A stretch of 51,041 nt of DNA from JAGSOU01 sp049974865 (GCA_049974865.1 JBNGCX010000025.1:1-51041); one strand, 5' to 3'; positions 33,350 through 42,271 are shown, counted from the first letter of the stretch. The notes: generated by a model from the letters alone, not told the origin. A program made the numbers and translations.

Positions 33350-35419
33350 ATGACCTTCACGTCCACGGTGCGCCTCGGCGCGACCGCCTTCTTTATGTCC
33401 TCCCTGTCCAGCATCGCTGTTGCACAGGTCGTCGAAATTCCGACCGCCGAAGAGGCGATCGAGCTCGACCCCATCCTGGTCAAAGGCGCCACCGACACGG
33501 CAGGCGCCTCGTCCTACACGCTGGTGCCGCAGGGCATCAGCCTCGCGCCCGCGGCCGACGGCGGCGAACTGCTGCGCTCGGTTCCCGGCGTCACCGCCGG
33601 CCGGATGGGCGGCCACGGCCTCGAGATCGTGATCCGCGGCCAGCAGCAGAACCAGCTCAACATCATCGATGCCGGGTCCTTCACCTACGGCGCCTGCCCG
33701 AACCGGATGGACCCGCCGGCCGCCACCGCCGCCTTCAGCCGGGCCGACCGCGTGGTGATCGAGCGCGGCTACCACACGGTGACCAACGGCCCCGGCGGCT
33801 CGGGCGGCGCCGTCGTGCTGGAGCGCGACGCGCCCGAGTTCGAGGCCGACAAACCCTGGGAAATCGAACTCTCGGCCGGGGCGGCGAGCAATTCGGACAG
33901 CACCGATATCGGCGGGTCCGTCACCTTCGACCTCGGCCAGGGCTTCTACCTGAAGGGCTCGGCCGAGGCCCGTTCGGCCAACAACTACGAAGACGGCTCG
34001 GGCGACAGCGTCCGCAGCGCCTATGACCAGAACAGCGCCGGCCTGACGCTGGGCTACGCCAAGGGCGGCGTCGACCTGGCCTTCGACATCGAACGCGACA
34101 TGGCCGAGGACGTTCTCTATCCGGGCGCCGGCATGGACAGCCCGTCCTCCGAAACCAAGGTCTACCGCCTGCGCGGCGGCATCGACCTGAATTTCGGCGC
34201 GCTGCGCCGGATCGAGGGCAACCTCTACCGCACCGAGGTCGACCACGTGATGGACAACTACTCGCTGCGGCCGGTGGGCATGATGGCGATGCGCACGCCG
34301 ACCACCTCGGACACCACGGGCGGCAAGCTCGAGGCGCAGCTGGAATTCGGCGCGACCAAGGCCAAGATCGGCGTCGACGTTCAATCCAACACGCGCAAGG
34401 CCACGGCCTATGGCGGCATGCCCTCGATGATCGGCATGATCGAGGCCGAAAGCCCCGCCTTGGCGCGTTTCCTGATCTGGCCGGATGTGACCATCGCCCA
34501 AACCGGCCTCTATGCCGAAACGGAAACCGCTCTGTCGTCGAAGATGACGCTGCGCTTCGGGGCGCGCTATGACTACGTCAGGGCGAGGGCCGGCGATGCG
34601 GCCACGGTTCCGGGCGGGGCGACCATGTCGCCCGACGACTATTACACCGCACAATACGGCACCACCTTCGACGGGGCCCGGGAAGAGCATAATCTCGGCG
34701 GCCTGGCGCGGCTTGAATACGCGATCAGCGCGGACACCACGCTGTTCGCGGGCCTGTCCCGGTCGGTCCGCACCGCCGACGCCACCGAGCGCGCCATGGG
34801 CCGCAGCAACTGGGTCGGCAACCCCGACATCGCCCCCGAGAAGCACCACCAGATCGACCTCGGCCTGGAGACGGTGCGCGACAACTGGAGCCTGAACGCC
34901 TCGGTCTACGCCGACCGCGTCGACGACTACATCCTGCGCGACGCCTTCTCGGTGCCGGGCGTGACCACCTACCGCAACGTCCAGGCGCGCCTGGCCGGGG
35001 TGGAACTGTCCGGCGCGTGGGAGCGTAACGGCTTCATCATTTCCGGCGATGCCACCTGGACCCACGGCCAGAACCTGACCGACGACCGTGCGCTGGCGCA
35101 GATCCCGCCGCTGAACGGGCAGATCGCCTTCTCCTACGGGCAGGATGCCTGGCGGGCGGGCGCCCGGGTGAACTGGGCCACCAAGCAGACCCGGATCGAC
35201 CCCGCGCGCGACCCCGGCAAGACGCCGGGCTACACCACGCTGGACCTGTTCGGCAGCTACCAGCTCGGCGACAATGCCACGCTGCTGGCCGGCGTCGATA
35301 ACGTGACCGATGAGACCTACGCCGATCACCTGAGCCGGACAAACCTGTTCGACCCGACCCTGACCCGAGTCAACGAGCCGGGCCGCAGCTTCTACCTCAA
35401 GGTCGAGGCCCGCTTCTAA
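33350..35419 (+). CDS. TonB-dependent copper receptor (OprC/NosA-like)
   Basis: This outer-membrane TonB-dependent transporter has 689 residues: a signal peptide to about residue 25, a plug domain, and a 22-strand barrel ending in Phe. A TonB-box-like EELDPIL segment is represented here by AIELDPILVKG near residue 37. It belongs to the OprC/NosA copper receptor family. The plug carries TYGACPNRMDPP, giving a C-x-x-x-M motif at Cys116 and Met120. The barrel has an H-x-M motif at His299 and Met301 (EVDHVMDNY). In Pseudomonas OprC these two motifs form the copper site. Copper is needed for oxidases and denitrification enzymes, so the likely role is copper acquisition. Confidence 0.93.
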   Translation: MTFTSTVRLGATAFFMSSLSSIAVAQVVEIPTAEEAIELDPILVKGATDTAGASSYTLVPQGISLAPAADGGELLRSVPGVTAGRMGGHGLEIVIRGQQQNQLNIIDAGSFTYGACPNRMDPPAATAAFSRADRVVIERGYHTVTNGPGGSGGAVVLERDAPEFEADKPWEIELSAGAASNSDSTDIGGSVTFDLGQGFYLKGSAEARSANNYEDGSGDSVRSAYDQNSAGLTLGYAKGGVDLAFDIERDMAEDVLYPGAGMDSPSSETKVYRLRGGIDLNFGALRRIEGNLYRTEVDHVMDNYSLRPVGMMAMRTPTTSDTTGGKLEAQLEFGATKAKIGVDVQSNTRKATAYGGMPSMIGMIEAESPALARFLIWPDVTIAQTGLYAETETALSSKMTLRFGARYDYVRARAGDAATVPGGATMSPDDYYTAQYGTTFDGAREEHNLGGLARLEYAISADTTLFAGLSRSVRTADATERAMGRSNWVGNPDIAPEKHHQIDLGLETVRDNWSLNASVYADRVDDYILRDAFSVPGVTTYRNVQARLAGVELSGAWERNGFIISGDATWTHGQNLTDDRALAQIPPLNGQIAFSYGQDAWRAGARVNWATKQTRIDPARDPGKTPGYTTLDLFGSYQLGDNATLLAGVDNVTDETYADHLSRTNLFDPTLTRVNEPGRSFYLKVEARF

Positions 35420-35424
35420 GACGA

Positions 35425-35456
35425 CCGGGGGCGCTGTGGCAGCACCGCGCCCCCGG
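35425..35456 (+). other. Stable hairpin between receptor and exbB
   Basis: CCGGGGGCGC and GCGCCCCCGG pair perfectly over 10 bp with a 12-nt loop, directly after the receptor stop. No T-run follows. It may reduce read-through or protect the abundant receptor mRNA, keeping ExbBD and TonB at lower levels. Confidence 0.55.
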
Positions 35457-35484
35457 CCCGCCCATCAGCTATCGGGAGCACTCC

Positions 35485-36438
35485 ATGTTCGGGATGTCTC
35501 GCACCTTCGACCGCATCGCGCTCGCCGCCGTTACCGCGGCCGCGGCGGCGCTTTTGCCGGCAACGCCCGGGTCGGCGCAAACCGGCCCCGCGCAGCCGGG
35601 TTCACCCGTGCCGGTCATCTCGGCGCCCGCCCTGCCCGGCGCAGTCGCGGCGGAAGAGCCCGGCGTCGAACTGGGCCGCACCCAGGACGCCAAGCCGGCG
35701 GCGAGCGTCGCCGCGGCGGGCGAAGCCTTTGCCGCGCACCCGGCCGTCCTGCCCGAAGGGGGGCGGGCCAGCCGCTATTCCCTCGAAAGGGCGAAAGCCT
35801 CGGCCAGCCGCTTCCTGCGCGACGGCGGCCCGGCCCTCTGGGCCATCGCCGCCCTTTCCGTCGCCACGCTGGCGCTGATCTTCTGGAAGACTTGGCGCCT
35901 GGCCCTGATCGGCGCCTGGTCGCGCGGCCGCGCGGGCCGTGCCGTCGACGCCTGGGAGCGGGGCGAGATTCCGGCGGCCCAGGCCATCGTCAGCAACCGG
36001 CGCGGCCTGCGCGCCAAGGTCGTCGCCACGGCGCTGCGCGCGCGCCTCGCCCTGCCCGACCAGGCCGCGCGCGAAGACACCGCCCGGGTCGCCAAGCGCG
36101 AACTGGCCGAGGCCGCCAGCGGGCTGCGCGCGCTGGAACTGATCGCCACCATCGCACCGCTTCTGGGGCTGCTGGGCACGGTCATGGGCATGATCGCCGC
36201 CTTCCAGGCGCTGCAGCAGAGCGGCAGCCGGGCCGACCCGGCCATGCTGGCCGGCGGCATCTGGGAGGCGCTGCTGACCACCGCGGCCGGCATGGCCGTG
36301 GCAATCCCCGCCTCGGCAGCGCTGACCTGGTTCGAGGCCGTGATCGACCGCATGCGCCGCGATGTCGAGGACGCCGCCGCGCGAATCTTCGTCACCCAGC
36401 TGGACGTCCCGCAACACCCCGTGCGGGCCGCGGAATAG
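35485..36438 (+). CDS. exbB: ExbB (MotA/TolQ/ExbB proton channel protein)
   Basis: This inner-membrane ExbB has 317 residues. With ExbD and TonB it converts proton motive force into movement that opens TonB receptors. An N-terminal signal-like segment (about residues 10-32) precedes a Pro/Ala-rich periplasmic extension of about 85 residues, as in the longer ExbB types. Three membrane helices follow near 117-135, 220-245 and 260-285. The motif LELIATIAPLLGLLGTVMGMIAAFQAL is the conserved core (read in two parts). It lies 65 bp after the receptor gene and 12 bp before exbD. Confidence 0.93.
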   Translation: MFGMSRTFDRIALAAVTAAAAALLPATPGSAQTGPAQPGSPVPVISAPALPGAVAAEEPGVELGRTQDAKPAASVAAAGEAFAAHPAVLPEGGRASRYSLERAKASASRFLRDGGPALWAIAALSVATLALIFWKTWRLALIGAWSRGRAGRAVDAWERGEIPAAQAIVSNRRGLRAKVVATALRARLALPDQAAREDTARVAKRELAEAASGLRALELIATIAPLLGLLGTVMGMIAAFQALQQSGSRADPAMLAGGIWEALLTTAAGMAVAIPASAALTWFEAVIDRMRRDVEDAAARIFVTQLDVPQHPVRAAE

Positions 36439-36450
36439 GCGGGGCGGCAG

Positions 36451-36828
36451 ATGCAGTTCACCGACCCGGTCCCCAAGCGCCGCAGGCCCAGCCTGACGCC
36501 GATGATCGACGTGGTGTTCCTGTTGCTGGTCTTCTTCATGCTGGCCTCGCGCTTCGGGCTGGACGCCGTGATCCCCCTGCCGCTGGCCGGCGGCGGCTCC
36601 GACTTCACCGGCCAGCCCCGGCTGGTCGACGTGCTGCCCGACGGGCTGCGCCTAAACGGCATCGCGCGCGACGCGCCGGCCCTGGTCCGCGAGTTGCGCG
36701 GGCTGGTGCAGGCCCCCTCCGAAACCATCGTGCTGCGCAGCCGGGACGGCGCCGACGTGCAGCGCGTCGTCACCGTCGCCGAGTTGCTGCGCGAGGCGGG
36801 GTTCACCTCGCTGGTCCTGGTGGAGTGA
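36451..36828 (+). CDS. exbD: ExbD/TolR family protein (first)
   Basis: This biopolymer transport protein of 125 residues has one N-terminal membrane helix and a periplasmic domain. The pattern RRPSLTPMIDVVFLLLVFFML contains the essential Asp of the proton path (in TPMIDV). The periplasmic part ends with a dimerising strand (GFTSLVLVE). It is followed by a second exbD after 3 nt, an arrangement in which the two proteins probably form a heterodimer within the ExbB pentamer. Confidence 0.92.
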   Translation: MQFTDPVPKRRRPSLTPMIDVVFLLLVFFMLASRFGLDAVIPLPLAGGGSDFTGQPRLVDVLPDGLRLNGIARDAPALVRELRGLVQAPSETIVLRSRDGADVQRVVTVAELLREAGFTSLVLVE

Positions 36829-36831
36829 GCG

Positions 36832-37215
36832 ATGGATTTCCGCCCCGCCCCCAGACGTCCCCGCGGCGAATCGATCCTGCCGATGATCAACGTCGTGTTC
36901 CTGCTGCTGGTCTTCTTCCTGATGACCGCCCAGTTGCCGCCCCCCGAGCCGGTCGAGGTCGAGCGCCCCACCGCCCGCCTCGCACAATCGCCCGAAGCCG
37001 AGCGCACCCTCTATATCGGCCGCGACGGAACGCTGCATTTCCAGGGCGCCAGCGGCGAGGCCGTTTACGCCGCCCTCGCCCAGCAGGCCGAAACCCGGCC
37101 GGCCCTTCAGGTCCGGGCCGACGCACGGCTCGGCGGCGACCGGCTGGCGCAGGTCATGCGGCGGCTGGCCGCGATCGGGCTGACCCGCATCGAACTGTCG
37201 GTGCAGGCGCCATGA
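36832..37215 (+). CDS. exbD: ExbD/TolR family protein (second)
   Basis: This second ExbD-like protein has 127 residues. The membrane helix reads SILPMINVVFLLLVFFLMTA: the position of the essential Asp is Asn here (MINV instead of MIDV), so this copy may be structural and not proton-conducting. The periplasmic domain includes LYIGRDGTLHFQGASGEAV. It overlaps tonB by ATGA. Paired exbD genes with one Asp-less member are seen in other TonB systems. Confidence 0.9.
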   Translation: MDFRPAPRRPRGESILPMINVVFLLLVFFLMTAQLPPPEPVEVERPTARLAQSPEAERTLYIGRDGTLHFQGASGEAVYAALAQQAETRPALQVRADARLGGDRLAQVMRRLAAIGLTRIELSVQAP

Positions 37216-37994
37216 GGCGGCTGGTCGAATTCCTGGCCTTCACGGGCCTTGGCGTGGCCGCCCACCTCGCCGTCCTGGCCTACGAGCCCGCGCGTGGATC
37301 GGATGCCGCCGGGTCAGGCGGCGAGGCCGTGGTGACCCTGGCCGCCGCACCGCAAGAAATCGACGCGGTGCTGCGCGCGTGGATGCAGCCGCCGGAGGCC
37401 GAAACCGCGGTCGACGCCGCGTTCGAGCCGGTCGAGCCGGCACCGCAAGCCCTGCCCGACCGGCCCAGTCTTGCCCTGGACGCGGCGCCGCGCGCGCCGG
37501 TCCGGGTTGGCGCCATGGCAATCCCGGACCTGCCCCGCGCGCCGAAACCGGACACCGAACCGCCCGAGCCGCGGGCCAAGCCGGACAAGCCCGCCCGGCG
37601 CCCGCCGCCGCCCTCCGAGGCTGCCGTTCAAAAGGCCGCCGGGGCAGGCCGGGCCGGGCAGGCCGGACAGGCCGCCTCGGCCCGGGTCAAGACGCTGTCC
37701 GGCGGGCAGCGCGCCCGGCTGATCTCGGTCTGGGGGGCAAGGCTGCGCTCGGGCATCGAGCACCGCAAGCGCTACCCCCGCGGCGCGCGAGGCAGCGGCG
37801 TGGTCCGGGTGCGCATCGAGGTGGCCCGGTCGGGGCAACTGTTGTCGTCGCGGGTGGTGGCATCGTCCGGGGCGGCGACCTTCGACGCGGCGGCGCTGTC
37901 CGCCATCGCCCGCGCGGCGCCCTTCCCGGCGGCCCCGGAGAGGCTGACGGATCGAAGCTACGCCTTCGTGTTGAACATGCAGTTCGACAGGTAG
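37212..37994 (+). CDS. tonB: TonB energy transducer
   Basis: This dedicated TonB has 260 residues: an N-terminal membrane anchor (FLAFTGLGVAAHLAVLAY), a Pro-rich periplasmic spacer rich in EPP, PKP and RRPPPP from about residue 75 to 150, and a C-terminal TonB domain from about residue 170 (LISVWGARLRSGIEHRKRYP to the end, SYAFVLNMQFDR). YP in KRYPRGARGSG is the conserved element that contacts the receptor. It is translationally coupled to the second exbD. A dedicated energiser suggests the copper receptor does not share the housekeeping system. It ends 24 bp from the convergent sulfotransferase. Confidence 0.92.
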   Translation: MRRLVEFLAFTGLGVAAHLAVLAYEPARGSDAAGSGGEAVVTLAAAPQEIDAVLRAWMQPPEAETAVDAAFEPVEPAPQALPDRPSLALDAAPRAPVRVGAMAIPDLPRAPKPDTEPPEPRAKPDKPARRPPPPSEAAVQKAAGAGRAGQAGQAASARVKTLSGGQRARLISVWGARLRSGIEHRKRYPRGARGSGVVRVRIEVARSGQLLSSRVVASSGAATFDAAALSAIARAAPFPAAPERLTDRSYAFVLNMQFDR

Positions 37995-38018
37995 AATGGC
38001 CTTCGTTGGCCGCTGGCC

Positions 38019-38789
38019 CTAGTGGCCCCGCCCGGCCGTGGCCGCCCCCGCTGCGGCGGCAGGCGGCCGGACGAATTCATCGAACCAGCGGCGGTCCTTT
38101 TCGTATCCCAGCGACACGAGGATATCGTGCAGGACCGGAAACCGCGTGAACTGCTCCACGATCCGCGCCCGGTGCTCCGGCGCCCTCCATTTTTCCTTTC
38201 GGGAGGCATCCAGCGCGCGCACGCCGTTCATGGCATTCTCGAGATCGCTGGAAATCTCCTGCCGGTGGAAATCCAGGAAACTGCCCTCGAATTCCAGGTC
38301 GAGCTGTTCCGCCAGCAACCGCTGAACATCGTCAGGATGATCGACCAGATCCTCGTATTTCAGGAAGAAGATGCCCTGGGGAAAGAGGCTGGAGTTGGAT
38401 ACCTCCAAGATGGCCTTGTGCACGGGCAGGAACCCCGGGGCCTTGAGCTCGGGCTTCCCGGTCGGCGGGATGTAATAGCACAGGTCGGCCCCGTAGAAAT
38501 ATTCGCCGGGCACCCTGCTGTGGCGGCTGGTCAGGATATCCCTGGGGTCGCGCAGGGTGACGACCAGGTCGACCCTCTTCCGGCCCGCGGCCGCGCGCAG
38601 GATGTCAGGCATTTCGAAGATGTCGAAGGGCCGCTTCGTGCATATGTTTCCCGCGGCGCCCAGCATCGTCATGGCACGCGCCTCCGAGGCGGGCATGTGA
38701 AAGCCTTTCAGGCTGTACCGGAGCATGTTGTAGAACAGGCTGCTGCCAGCGCGCCCCTGTCCCGCGATTACCAAATGCCTGCTCGCCAT
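38019..38789 (-). CDS. Sulfotransferase family protein
   Basis: This PAPS-dependent sulfotransferase-fold protein has 256 residues. The 5'-phosphosulfate loop is GQGRAGSSLFYNML near residues 10-23, and the 3'-phosphate motif is VTLRDPRDILTSRHS. A conserved FFLKYEDLVDHPD stretch follows. Such enzymes transfer sulfate to carbohydrates or other acceptors, often on surface glycans. The ATG at 38789 (MASRHLVIAGQG) places the first strand correctly. The gene stands alone, convergent with tonB. The C-terminus is Ala-rich and may not be part of the fold. Confidence 0.85.
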   Translation of the reverse strand: MASRHLVIAGQGRAGSSLFYNMLRYSLKGFHMPASEARAMTMLGAAGNICTKRPFDIFEMPDILRAAAGRKRVDLVVTLRDPRDILTSRHSRVPGEYFYGADLCYYIPPTGKPELKAPGFLPVHKAILEVSNSSLFPQGIFFLKYEDLVDHPDDVQRLLAEQLDLEFEGSFLDFHRQEISSDLENAMNGVRALDASRKEKWRAPEHRARIVEQFTRFPVLHDILVSLGYEKDRRWFDEFVRPPAAAAGAATAGRGH

Positions 38790-38853
38790 GGTTCGCCTCT
38801 GGTTGCATCCGTCCACCTTGGACATTGCGCGCGGAAGTTTCCGTAAGGTTAAG

Positions 38854-39120
38854 CCACTGGGGCTGGTGGAGGCGAAGCGGACCAAGAAGGATTTCCGCAT
38901 CGGCCAGCAGCAGGCGAAGAGCCCGCCGAGCCGGCTTCTGCTGTTTCCGACCGCACTGATCGGCCTGGTTGCTGCGGGCCTGCCCTATCTGTAGCAAATG
39001 CCGGAGCCCCTCGGCTTTGTTCCTCTACCGCCGGGTCTGCTGGCCGCCACGTTTGGCATCGTCGCTGCCCATGTCGCCACGAGCCGGGTTGCCAAAGGGT
39101 TCTTCTACGGCGCGCCGTTA
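38854..39120 (+). pseudogene. P-type ATPase C-terminal remnant
   Basis: One frame reads GLVEAKRTKKDFRIGQ and PPSRLLLFPTALIGLVAAG, hits a TAG at 38992-38994, and continues in frame as LGFVPLPPGLLAATFGI and ATSRVAKGFFYGAP. This matches the last two membrane helices of P-type ATPases of the Mg/H type, where the LGFVPLPP loop joins them. The rest of the gene is absent, so this is a decayed tail. Confidence 0.55.
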
Positions 39121-39341
39121 AATTCCCACCTGCGACCGCCTATTCCCAGGATGCATTCGTCTTGTCGCTGTCAGGAAACTCGACTGGGCGTTGTAGATTG
39201 GTTAGCGTTCTGGACCGGGCGAACCCAGACGGCGGCCTCCAGGGACGGCACGGCCCGACCGCATGGTCACCCCACCACGGATCGCGGACGCTTCTGCCGG
39301 CCTTCGCGTACGCAACCTGTACAGGGAGTGAACAACCGCGA

Positions 39342-41087
39342 ATGTTCGAGGCGCTTCAGCATCTCTTGGGGACCGTGTCCTCACGGTCGGCCGAGATGAT
39401 CCTGCTCTTCCTGATGCCGTTCCTGCGCGAGGACGTCGCCATCGTCGCGGGCGGCCTCCTCGTCGTCGAGCATCGGCTGCCGTTCAGTCTGGCCTTGGCG
39501 AGCCTTTATGCCGGTATTATCGCGAGCGACTTCCTCCTCTACGGTCTCGGGAAGCTGGCCAGACGCAGTGCGCGGGTGCGGCGCCTTCTGCTCCGGCCCA
39601 GGCTGGAACGCATTGGCGAGCGGCTTTCCGAACATTTGGCGGCGGCAATGATCGTCGCGCGCATCGTGCCGGGGCTCATCTTCCCCGTTTATGTCGGCTG
39701 CGGCCTTCTCGGCGTGCGGATCAGGGTCTTTGCACCAATCACCTTGATGACTGGCGCGCTCTATCTTCCGGTTCTTCTCTGGGCGGTCATCCGGTTTGGA
39801 GAGCAGGTGCTCTCGCAGGTCGGGTACTGGACCTGGATCGCTGTGATGGTGGCACTCGTGGCGATCACCGTCGGCTGGGCGCGGAACCCGCCCTGGGCGG
39901 TCCTGCTGCGCGTCGGGCGCTCGGGGTTCACAGGGTTGGTTTCCCAGGCGAAGACTGCGGTGCAGCTGCCGCGTATGACCCATGTGGGCATGCCGTCCCT
40001 GCGCGGCCTGGCCAGCCGTATCGGCTTCGCGGAACGAATCCCGACGAAGCTCTTCTACCTGCCGCTGGTGGTGCACTGGACTTGGCTGTCGCTCCGCTAC
40101 CGCAGTCTGTCGCTGCCCACGCTCGCAAACCCGCTGATCGAGGTCGGGGGGCTCTGGGGCGAGTCCAAGAAGGTCTATCTGGATATGGTCGCGGAGGGAG
40201 AGCGCCGGTGGCTTGCACGTTACACCACGCTGACGCGCGGAGACGATGACGCCGCCGAGGACGGCCTCCGCGCCGTAGCGCTCGCGCAGCAAGCGGGGCT
40301 CGGTTTCCCCCTGGTCGCGAAGCCGGATATCGGCTGGCAGGGCTATGGCGTGCGGCGGGTTCCTGCGGAGCCCGAGCTACGCGCCTATGTGGCGGCCTTT
40401 CCGGAAGGCGCCACGCTGATGCTTCAGGAGGTGATCGAGTGGGAGGGTGAGGCCGGCGTCTTCTACATGCGCCAGCCTGGCGAAGAGAGGGGCAGGGTTA
40501 TCGGCCTGACATTCCGCTACTTCCCGCATGTTGTCGGCGATGGCGTGCGGACGGTGCGCGATCTGGTCCTCGCCGACCAGCGCGCCTCGTGGAAGGCGGG
40601 CATGCACCTCGGCTACCAGGAAAAGCACCGAGGCGTGCCAGCCGAGACGCTGGACCATGTTCCGGCGGCGGGCGAGATCGTGCGGTTGGCCTTCATCGGC
40701 TCGATCCGGGTCGGCGGTCTCTACCGCGACGCGCAGGAACATATCACGCCGGAACTGACCGCGCGGTTCGACGCGATCTCGCGGTCCATGCCGGAATTCT
40801 ACTATGGCCGCTACGATGTGCGTTTCGCCTCGGTCGAGCGCCTGCGGGAGGGCGAGGGTTTCCGCATCATCGAGATCAACGGCGCAGGCAGCGAGACGAT
40901 CAGCGTCTGGGATCCAGAGAAGACTCTGGGGCAGGTTTATTCCGGCCTGTTCGAACACCAGCGGCTGATGTTCGAGATCGGCGCGCGCAACCGTGCCCGT
41001 GGTTTCAGGCCAGCCGGCCTTCCGGCGGTGCTCCGCGCGGCGTGGCGGCAGAGGCGGTTGGTCGACCGCTATCCTCCCTCTGGCTGA
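39342..41087 (+). CDS. DedA/VTT membrane domain fused to ATP-grasp ligase domain
   Basis: This 581-residue protein joins two families. Residues about 1-200 are a DedA (SNARE-associated/VTT) membrane domain with FLREDVAIVAGGLLV and the re-entrant motif VARIVPGLIFPVYVGCG, which matches the F/A-R-x-x-P-G-x-R pattern of lipid or polyamine transporters. Residues about 280-560 are an ATP-grasp domain: the ATP-binding Lys in FPLVAKPDIGWQGYG, the adenine-contact LMLQEVIEWEGEAGVFY, and the Mg ligands in YYGRYDVRF and FRIIEINGAGSETISVWD. It could couple carboxylate-amine or ester ligation to movement of a lipid-linked substrate across the membrane; that is inference. The ATG at 39342 lies at the start of the first helix. 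An alpha/beta hydrolase gene follows 144 bp downstream. Confidence 0.85.
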   Translation: MFEALQHLLGTVSSRSAEMILLFLMPFLREDVAIVAGGLLVVEHRLPFSLALASLYAGIIASDFLLYGLGKLARRSARVRRLLLRPRLERIGERLSEHLAAAMIVARIVPGLIFPVYVGCGLLGVRIRVFAPITLMTGALYLPVLLWAVIRFGEQVLSQVGYWTWIAVMVALVAITVGWARNPPWAVLLRVGRSGFTGLVSQAKTAVQLPRMTHVGMPSLRGLASRIGFAERIPTKLFYLPLVVHWTWLSLRYRSLSLPTLANPLIEVGGLWGESKKVYLDMVAEGERRWLARYTTLTRGDDDAAEDGLRAVALAQQAGLGFPLVAKPDIGWQGYGVRRVPAEPELRAYVAAFPEGATLMLQEVIEWEGEAGVFYMRQPGEERGRVIGLTFRYFPHVVGDGVRTVRDLVLADQRASWKAGMHLGYQEKHRGVPAETLDHVPAAGEIVRLAFIGSIRVGGLYRDAQEHITPELTARFDAISRSMPEFYYGRYDVRFASVERLREGEGFRIIEINGAGSETISVWDPEKTLGQVYSGLFEHQRLMFEIGARNRARGFRPAGLPAVLRAAWRQRRLVDRYPPSG

Positions 41088-41231
41088 ACCCCCGAAAGCT
41101 TGTATCCGCGCCGATCGACCCCAAATCCATTGACGTTACGGCATGCCCATCCGTCGTCTTTGGCGGATGCGTGCCGGTGAACGGTTGGTCATCGGATCGA
41201 CTGGAACGGGGTCAGGAACACCATACCGAGC

Positions 41232-42209
41232 ATGAGCGAACAGACCACAATCACGTCGATAGACAGCAGCCGGCAATCCCCTGCGCTCCGCCTCCTGGCG
41301 GGCAGCGTGGGCGAACGGGATGTCTTTGTCGCCAAGTCCGCCGCCTCTGCCGCGGACCGTCTTCTTGGCCGGGCATACCGTTCGGCGCGGGAACGCTTCC
41401 AGGCCGTGACGAATATCGGCCTTTCATATCCCAAGCCGGAAGCGGCGCTGCCACGGCGGCACAGGGTGGTCGGTCGGGATGGCCTGCCAGCGCTCAGCTA
41501 TCTTGCGTCGGGCGATCCCGAGGGGCAGAGGGTGATCTTCATCCATGGCACCCCGGGCGAAGCCAGTGACTGGATGCCGTTCCTTCTGAACGTTCCCGCC
41601 GGCCAGCGCCGGCTTGCCGTCGACCGGCCGGGCTTCGGCGAGAGCGGGCCGGGCAGGCCGGTCGTCGCCCTGTCCGAGCAGGCGCGCGCGATCGCGGCCT
41701 TGCTGAAGACCAGTCATGAGCCGGCCATTCTCGTGGGATCGTCCTATGGCGGGCCGGTGGCCCTGCGGATCGCTGCCGACTATCCCGAGGCGGTTTCGGG
41801 CGTTCTCCTCGTCGGCGCCGCCGCCGACCCCGTTCGCGAGAAGACGCACCCGGTTCAGCGGCTCGTGTCGGCGAGGGCGATCGACGGGCTTCTTCCCCGG
41901 CCGCTTTCGCATTCGAACGCCGAACTTCTGGCTTTGCGCCGCGAACTCGAGGTGCTTGGCGACGGCATCGGACAGATCCGGGCCCCCGTGACCGTCTTGC
42001 AGGGCGTCGACGACACGCTCGTCCCCGCAGAGAACGCGACCTATATCGCGGGACGCTTGACCGGCGCAGAGCGCAGGCGGGTGATTTTCGTGGAGCAGGC
42101 CGGGCACTTCCTGCACATCCTTTCGACCAGCCTGGTCGAGCACGTGCTGGGCCACGTTGTGGCGGATGCAGATCGCGGCGGCAGAGCGGCTGCGACGGCC
42201 TTCGGGTGA
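41232..42209 (+). CDS. Alpha/beta hydrolase
   Basis: This 325-residue serine hydrolase has the oxyanion segment FIHGTPGEASDW, AVDRPGFGESG, the nucleophile elbow VGSSYGGPVAL, an Asp in LQGVDDTLVP and the catalytic His in VEQAGHFLHIL. The N-terminal 75 residues are an extra helical region without a signal peptide. It follows the DedA/ATP-grasp gene and may act on the same substrate, for example by cleaving an ester or amide that the ligase forms, but no direct evidence supports this. It converges on the glutamine amidotransferase gene. Confidence 0.9.
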   Translation: MSEQTTITSIDSSRQSPALRLLAGSVGERDVFVAKSAASAADRLLGRAYRSARERFQAVTNIGLSYPKPEAALPRRHRVVGRDGLPALSYLASGDPEGQRVIFIHGTPGEASDWMPFLLNVPAGQRRLAVDRPGFGESGPGRPVVALSEQARAIAALLKTSHEPAILVGSSYGGPVALRIAADYPEAVSGVLLVGAAADPVREKTHPVQRLVSARAIDGLLPRPLSHSNAELLALRRELEVLGDGIGQIRAPVTVLQGVDDTLVPAENATYIAGRLTGAERRRVIFVEQAGHFLHILSTSLVEHVLGHVVADADRGGRAAATAFG

Positions 42210-42271
42210 AGGCCACACGGAACGCTACACTGTCCTGCGCCCCCTTCCGGCCGGGCCCGCCGGCGCAAACT

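Noticed and set aside
33335..35329. A 664-codon frame antisense to the copper receptor
   Set aside because: The receptor is complete, and the antisense product has no recognisable domain.
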